DNA from: Syngnathus acus
Lineage: Eukaryota > Chordata > Actinopteri > Syngnathiformes > Syngnathidae
Assembly: GCF_901709675.1 (NCBI RefSeq)
Contig: NC_051099.1
Location: forward strand, 8,682,001-8,746,000
DNA length: 64,000 bases
Direction of reading: 5' to 3'
The translations under genes were made by a program, and so were the position numbers. The first letter of the stretch is position 1, and every line of letters begins with the position of its first letter. This document shows positions 60,074-64,000 of this stretch, one piece after another. Below the pieces are notes generated by a model. That model saw only the letters and a list, made by a program, of their open reading frames with translations, did not search any database and was not told where the DNA came from.

Positions 60074-60631
60074 GTAAACGCTCTGTCCATGTTCTGTGTG
60101 GCTGCTGCTCTCTTCAACTTCTACCTGCTCTGCTTTCTCCCATAGACGTAGTCGCCCAAGCTCTCTCACAAGCTCTTGTATCAATCATAACGTGGCCAAA
60201 AATCACGAGCTAGGCGTGACTGGTTCTTTGCCGTGTAAGCAATGAAGAGATGAGGGGGGCTTGAGGTGACTTGATGGGACTGAAGCAAAATTAACCTGAC
60301 TTCACTTTGAATAATTTAACATTCTAATGTAACCAAATTCAGTTGCCGCACTTTTAAAAAAGAAATGGAATGCCTTCGACCTTAAAAACAAAAGGTTACA
60401 CTTGGTTAAAATTATACATGCTTTAATTTAGTCACTGACACAAGTTTCCTGCCTTTAACTTTTGAATCTGTATCGATCAGACAAAAATCTCAAACTGCAG
60501 AAGCTTTAGCTGTGATGACTTGAGTGGGAAATTGTTTTCTGTGCTCTTCATTTATTTTTTTCTTTATTTTTTAAATGCAGTGGAACCTAAGGTTAACCAC
60601 AATCCACAGAAATTCATTTGTTCCTTTAAAA

Positions 60632-60957
60632 CAGGGGTGTCAAACTCGTTTTTTTCGCGGGCCACATTGTAGTCATAGCTTCTTTCGGAGGGCCATTATG
60701 ACTGTCAACCCAAATAGATATATGAGCACCTCATATTATATACAGTAAAAGCTACAAAACAAACTGACAAATAACTCGTTTTCAAATCAGACGAGTAAAA
60801 ACTGGTCAAATATTTAAAAAAAAGATATGATTAAAAGTGAAGACAATTTGCAATTCTAGTAATGACACGAATTTGATGCACAATTTGTCTTTGCGGGCCA
60901 AATAAAATGATGTGGCGGGCCGCATCTGGCCCCCGGGCCTTGAGTTTGACACCTGTG
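60632..60957. mobile_element. hAT MITE with exact 8-bp target duplication
   Basis: The left end CAGGGGTGTCAAACTCGTTT and the right end, which reads CACAGGTGTCAAACTCAAGG on the other strand, form hAT-type inverted repeats. The octamer CTTTAAAA flanks both sides exactly (60624-60631 and 60958-60965). Subterminal GCGGGCC motifs are present on both sides. The 326-bp copy is non-coding. Confidence 0.93.
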
Positions 60958-61023
60958 CTTTAAAAGACGTAGTGTCTGGCAAAACCGTCTTTTCACATAA
61001 CCGTCATACAAGCGGAATCACAA

Positions 61024-61348
61024 GTTAAAATGTGAAGTCACTTTTTTTTGTGACGACGTGTGCTTGGGAAGTGAATGGTTTCTCCGAAAGACTAAACACC
61101 ACTCACTTTGCAGTGTGCATTGGGTTCTTCTAATTTTGTCATTGTGTATTTGTTATGGATGACTGATGGTGTACCATTACATGATGCATGACAGTTAAAA
61201 GTTAAAATGTGAAGTCACTTTTTTGTGACGACGTGTACTTGGGAAGTGAATGGTTTCTCCTAAAGACTAAACACCACTCACTTTGCAGTGTGCATTGGGT
61301 TCTTCTAATTTTGTCATTGTGTATTTGTTATGGATGACTGATGGTGTA
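61024..61348. repeat. 177-bp tandem duplication, nearly identical
   Basis: GTTAAAATGTGAAGTCACTT begins at 61024 and 61201. The two copies agree at almost all positions through ATGGATGACTGATGGTGTAA (ending near 61348), differing by a T-run length and a few single bases. The first copy has an extra segment of about 27 bp before the second starts. The near-identity suggests a recent event. Confidence 0.93.
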
Positions 61349-61421
61349 ATGACAGCCGTTTGAGCTTTTTCAAGTGTGTTCAATGAAGAGATTCCACTGT
61401 GATGTTCTTGTCTGTGATGTC

Positions 61422-61859
61422 TGTTAGAGTGGTGCTCACTCTAACTTATTTTTGCAAGAACCACACGGGAGACAGTATGCCCTTTTTAAGCATTTGCAAA
61501 TGGAGAACCATTCGTCGCTGTGCGTACAGCGATGATCGAATGAGGTCTGGCTCAGGCCTCTTGCAAGAGCATATTTATTGAGAACAAGCAGGGTGGGACA
61601 TGTTTGGTGGTCACCTCAGCAACTGGTTAATCAGTGCGGAGGGTCCCAGCTCATTGTTTTACAAGGTCGTGGAAACAGAAACTAGTGGAGCATTTTAGAT
61701 GACTAAGCAAGAATGTTTCCACACCATTTGGAAAGTTTCAACAACTGAATGGTTAAACTTTTCAGAGTCAAGGAAAGGTAAAAGGTTTAAACAAAGTTAA
61801 TAATTCTAGTCTACATTCCAACATAATCATACGATCAAGATAATCTGTAAACCCTAACA
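61422..61859 (-). mobile_element. Solo LTR, minus strand, exact 5-bp target duplication
   Basis: The 438-bp block starts TGTTAG and ends CTAACA on both strands, the TG...CA termini of LTRs. It is flanked by ATGTC on both sides (61417-61421 and 61860-61864). On the minus strand an AATAAA signal lies at 61579-61574, about two-thirds along, which sets the orientation. No internal region or second LTR is adjacent, so this is a solo LTR left by recombination. The family cannot be named by eye. No coding sequence is present. Confidence 0.88.
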
Positions 61860-63145
61860 ATGTCAACCTGTGATGGTATGATAACCATTTGTGTTGATTA
61901 ATCTTGTTTTCGTATTATTTTGAAAAAGTTAATGTCAAGACAATTGGCGGTTTGCTTCGAGTTTGTGTAGTGTTAAGATGAGTAGAGGAAGCCCAGCTGA
62001 CGCGTCTTCCTGCCATTAGCTGATCTTTTTGGCCCGTGTTGGATTTGGTCCACAATTTGGGAAGCGCGCTATCCGCGCCTCACGGCAAAAGCCATAGCCA
62101 ATCACCTGTTATCCAACACTGCATGCTCGTTTTATTTCTTCAGTTTTAGGAAAAGGCTAAGACACCGAAACAAAATTTAGACTTACACAGGTTGGTTGAG
62201 TTCAATCATAATTCTTGTTAAGAAAGCTCTGTTTTCAGGAAAGTACAATACAGCGCTGGGCCTTTCAAGAGCAGAAAGTCTCCATTCAGAAAAGGCAACG
62301 TTCAAGGTTCTTTGGTCAGCTTATATTCAGTTGCACATGTCAGTGTGGGCCGAGTTTGATGGGTGATGAGTCAGGGGGTGTGGCAAGTTTGCAGGAGCAT
62401 TTGATTCCATGAGAGTGGGTGCTGGTTCGGTGAGAGCTGGTTCCGTGGGGGTGGGTGCTGATTATGGGCGATTCGGTGTGTGTGGGGGCTGTTGTTTTTC
62501 ATCCCGTCTTTTGGCCTTGGCGATCACCTTTGGCCGGGTTCTTGGTTGTTTTCCTCCTGCCGCTCTTCCTCTGGCACCCCTACCGGTTTTATCTCCACGT
62601 GTCCTTCCTGTAAACCATTCTTGCACATACATCCACTTCGCCCACTGTCGCACACCGCCCATTCATCATTCTTTCAATTTTGTACGGAATTATGTGAACC
62701 TTTGGCTGTGACATCAATTTGTTAATGTTCCCTGACTATGCAAAGTTCTTACTCACCACTTACCATGCATTTGTTTGTTCTTTTGACACATATCTTTTCA
62801 TTGTTAGGCAAAACATTTCCCTCTGTCCAGAACGTTCAGTAGTAATCCAAAACTGGCATCTAGCATTAATCAAAACATAAAATATAATCAAGTACTGAAC
62901 ATTTTTAAACGACTTTGCCAGTGTCCGTGATTTAGAAAATCATCAGGCATGCATTAAACAGTTCCTTAAGGGTCATTAAGCTATTCAGGCAATGTTTCAA
63001 AAAACATTTATTTCAAAGTGCACAGAAATACATATCAGATCATGAAGTTATAAAAACCTTTGTCGTTACCACCTATCAAACATGTCTAGTTATGTCTATT
63101 GATTTGGTGTGTAGGTATAATTATATGCTTAAAATGTTTATTTTA

Positions 63146-63498
63146 GGCGGCTCGGTGGCGCACTGGGTAGCACGTCCGCCTCACAGTTAGGAGGGTGCGG
63201 GTTCGATTCCACCTCCGGCCCTCCCTGTGTGGAGTTTGCATGTTCTCCCCGGGCCCGCGTGGGTTTTCTCCGGGCACCTCCCACATCCCAAAAACATGCT
63301 TGGTAGGCCGATTGAAGACTCCAAATTGTCCCTAGGTTTGAGTGCGAGTGCAAATGGTTGTTTGTCTCTGTGTGCCCTGCGATTGGCTGGCAACCGGTTC
63401 AGGGTGTCCCCCGCCTACTGCCCGATGACGGCTGGGATAGGCTCCAGCACACCCGCGACCCCCGTGGGGACTAAGCGGTTCAGAAAATGGATGGATGG
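63146..63498 (+). mobile_element. Full-length tRNA-derived SINE with exact 12-bp target duplication
   Basis: The head contains an RNA polymerase III A box (TGGCGCACTGGG, 63156-63167) and B box (GGTTCGATTCC, 63200-63210). A conserved central part (GTTTGCATGTTCTCCCC...CCAAAAACATG) and a 3' part (ATTGGCTGGC, GGGATAGGCTCCAGC) follow, ending AGAAAATGGATGGATGG. This structure fits the V-SINE type with a LINE2-related tail, as known from fish. The target duplication ATGTTTATTTTA is exact (63134-63145 and 63499-63510), so the insertion is relatively young. Confidence 0.93.
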
Positions 63499-63633
63499 AT
63501 GTTTATTTTATTGATTTGTTATGTGAATATACTTGTCTGCTTATGTACTTTGTTCAATGAGGTTTGAGCATATCTGTTTTTGTAGCTAGGCAGGACTTTT
63601 TGTATTTCGACCCCATTTCTTCACTCCCTCTGT

Positions 63634-63656
63634 TGACCTCAGTTTAACTGAGGTCA
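63634..63656. repeat. 23-bp perfect palindrome
   Basis: TGACCTCAGTT-T-AACTGAGGTCA has 11-bp arms around a single base. Each end contains an AGGTCA nuclear-receptor half-site in everted orientation. It lies beside the LINE fragment and may simply be part of that repeat. Confidence 0.7.
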
Positions 63657-63769
63657 CCAAAACCGTTGATACTACCAGGGTCCCTCTGTTGGCACACCAC
63701 GTCTGTCTGTGGGGCCACCAATGAGTGAGAAAAAGAATATAGAAAAAATTCATTCCCAGACATTTGTAA

Positions 63770-64000
63770 AAGTTGGAGAGTGGAAAGGCAATTGGCCTAG
63801 ACGACATTCCAGTGGCAGCATGGAACTATCAAGGAGAGATGGCAGGGGAGATTCCTTAAAAAGCGAGATGCCTGAGGAAAGGTACTGGTTCCTATTTTTT
63901 TATTTCAGACCACGGCGATGCACAGAACTGCATTAGCTACAGAGGCGTTATGTTGATCAAGCAAAGCATGAAGTTATGGGAAAGAATGTTAGAAGCGAGG
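63770..64000 (+). mobile_element. Decayed LINE reverse-transcriptase fragment (runs off the window)
   Basis: In broken frames one reads AIGLDDIPVAAWNYQGEMAG, then MPEE, then NCISYRGVMLIKQSMKLWER and MLEAR. This order matches the reverse-transcriptase core of RTE-like or L1-like LINEs (GPDDIPVEAW ... YRGIKLMSHTMKLWER, from memory). Stops and frameshifts between the pieces show a dead copy. Its 5' end is probably near 63720-63770, and its 3' end lies beyond 64000. Confidence 0.75.

Larger units (their letters stand above)
60074..64000 (+). other. msi2 intron, 5' part (runs off the window)
   Basis: It starts GTAAACGCTC at the distal donor (or GTAGGG at 60017). It holds a hAT MITE (60632-60957), a 177-bp tandem duplication (61024-61348), a solo LTR (61422-61859), a possible second LTR-like stretch around 62100-62720, a full SINE (63146-63498) and a LINE fragment (63770-64000). 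No msi2 exon was found after 60073; the expected next coding segment is not in the window. Confidence 0.8.

Noticed and set aside
63146-63230. tRNA gene
   Set aside because: A and B boxes are present, but the cloverleaf is not intact and the sequence continues into a SINE body with tail and target duplication.

Overview
This is vertebrate, almost certainly teleost fish, genomic DNA. The evidence is large introns with canonical GT-AG borders, dense CA/GT/GATG microsatellites, a tRNA-headed SINE with the GGATGGATGG tail common in fish, and many short TA-flanked or 8-bp-target-site DNA transposons. No bacterial-type gene organisation is present. Almost all open reading frames longer than 60 codons are chance frames in introns or shadows of repeats.

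The only gene I can support is the middle of a musashi-2 gene (msi2; the teleost a/b paralogue is not resolved) on the + strand. Five internal exons are visible: 2041-2089, 28911-28993, 34456-34570, 39804-39878 and 59954-60073. The last has a second, in-frame 5' splice site after 60016. Joined, they read in one frame through the second half of RNA-recognition motif 2, including the RNP1 octamer split across the first two exons, and on into the low-complexity C-terminal region. The exons upstream of this part of RRM2 and the final exons, including the stop codon, lie outside the window.

Layout: 1-2040 is intron with a deleted mariner-like element (522-1086). 2090-28910 is a 26.8-kb intron. It holds a hAT-like element (10760-11112), a SINE end expanded into about 31 GATG units (11263-11541), a perfect 18-bp hairpin (18926-18969), and an LTR-like block next to a LINE 3' end that is split by a deleted mariner (22738-24420). 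28994-34455 carries a GT tract and a LINE tail. 34571-39803 begins with a 106-bp CA tract six bases into the intron and contains a hAT element nesting a TA element with a 185-bp tandem duplication. 39879-59953 (20 kb) holds a three-level nested transposon stack at 45847-48287, further MITEs, and an unrecognised antisense frame at 50429-50878. 60074-64000 contains a hAT MITE, a 177-bp tandem duplication, a minus-strand solo LTR with an exact 5-bp target duplication, a full SINE with an exact 12-bp target duplication, and a decayed LINE reverse-transcriptase fragment that runs off the window.

I did not find a previously undescribed biological system. The most informative observations are the nested insertions with readable target sites, the tandem alternative donors in msi2, and the simple repeat abutting one msi2 donor. 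All motif matches are by eye and from memory of the families; no alignment or database search was run.
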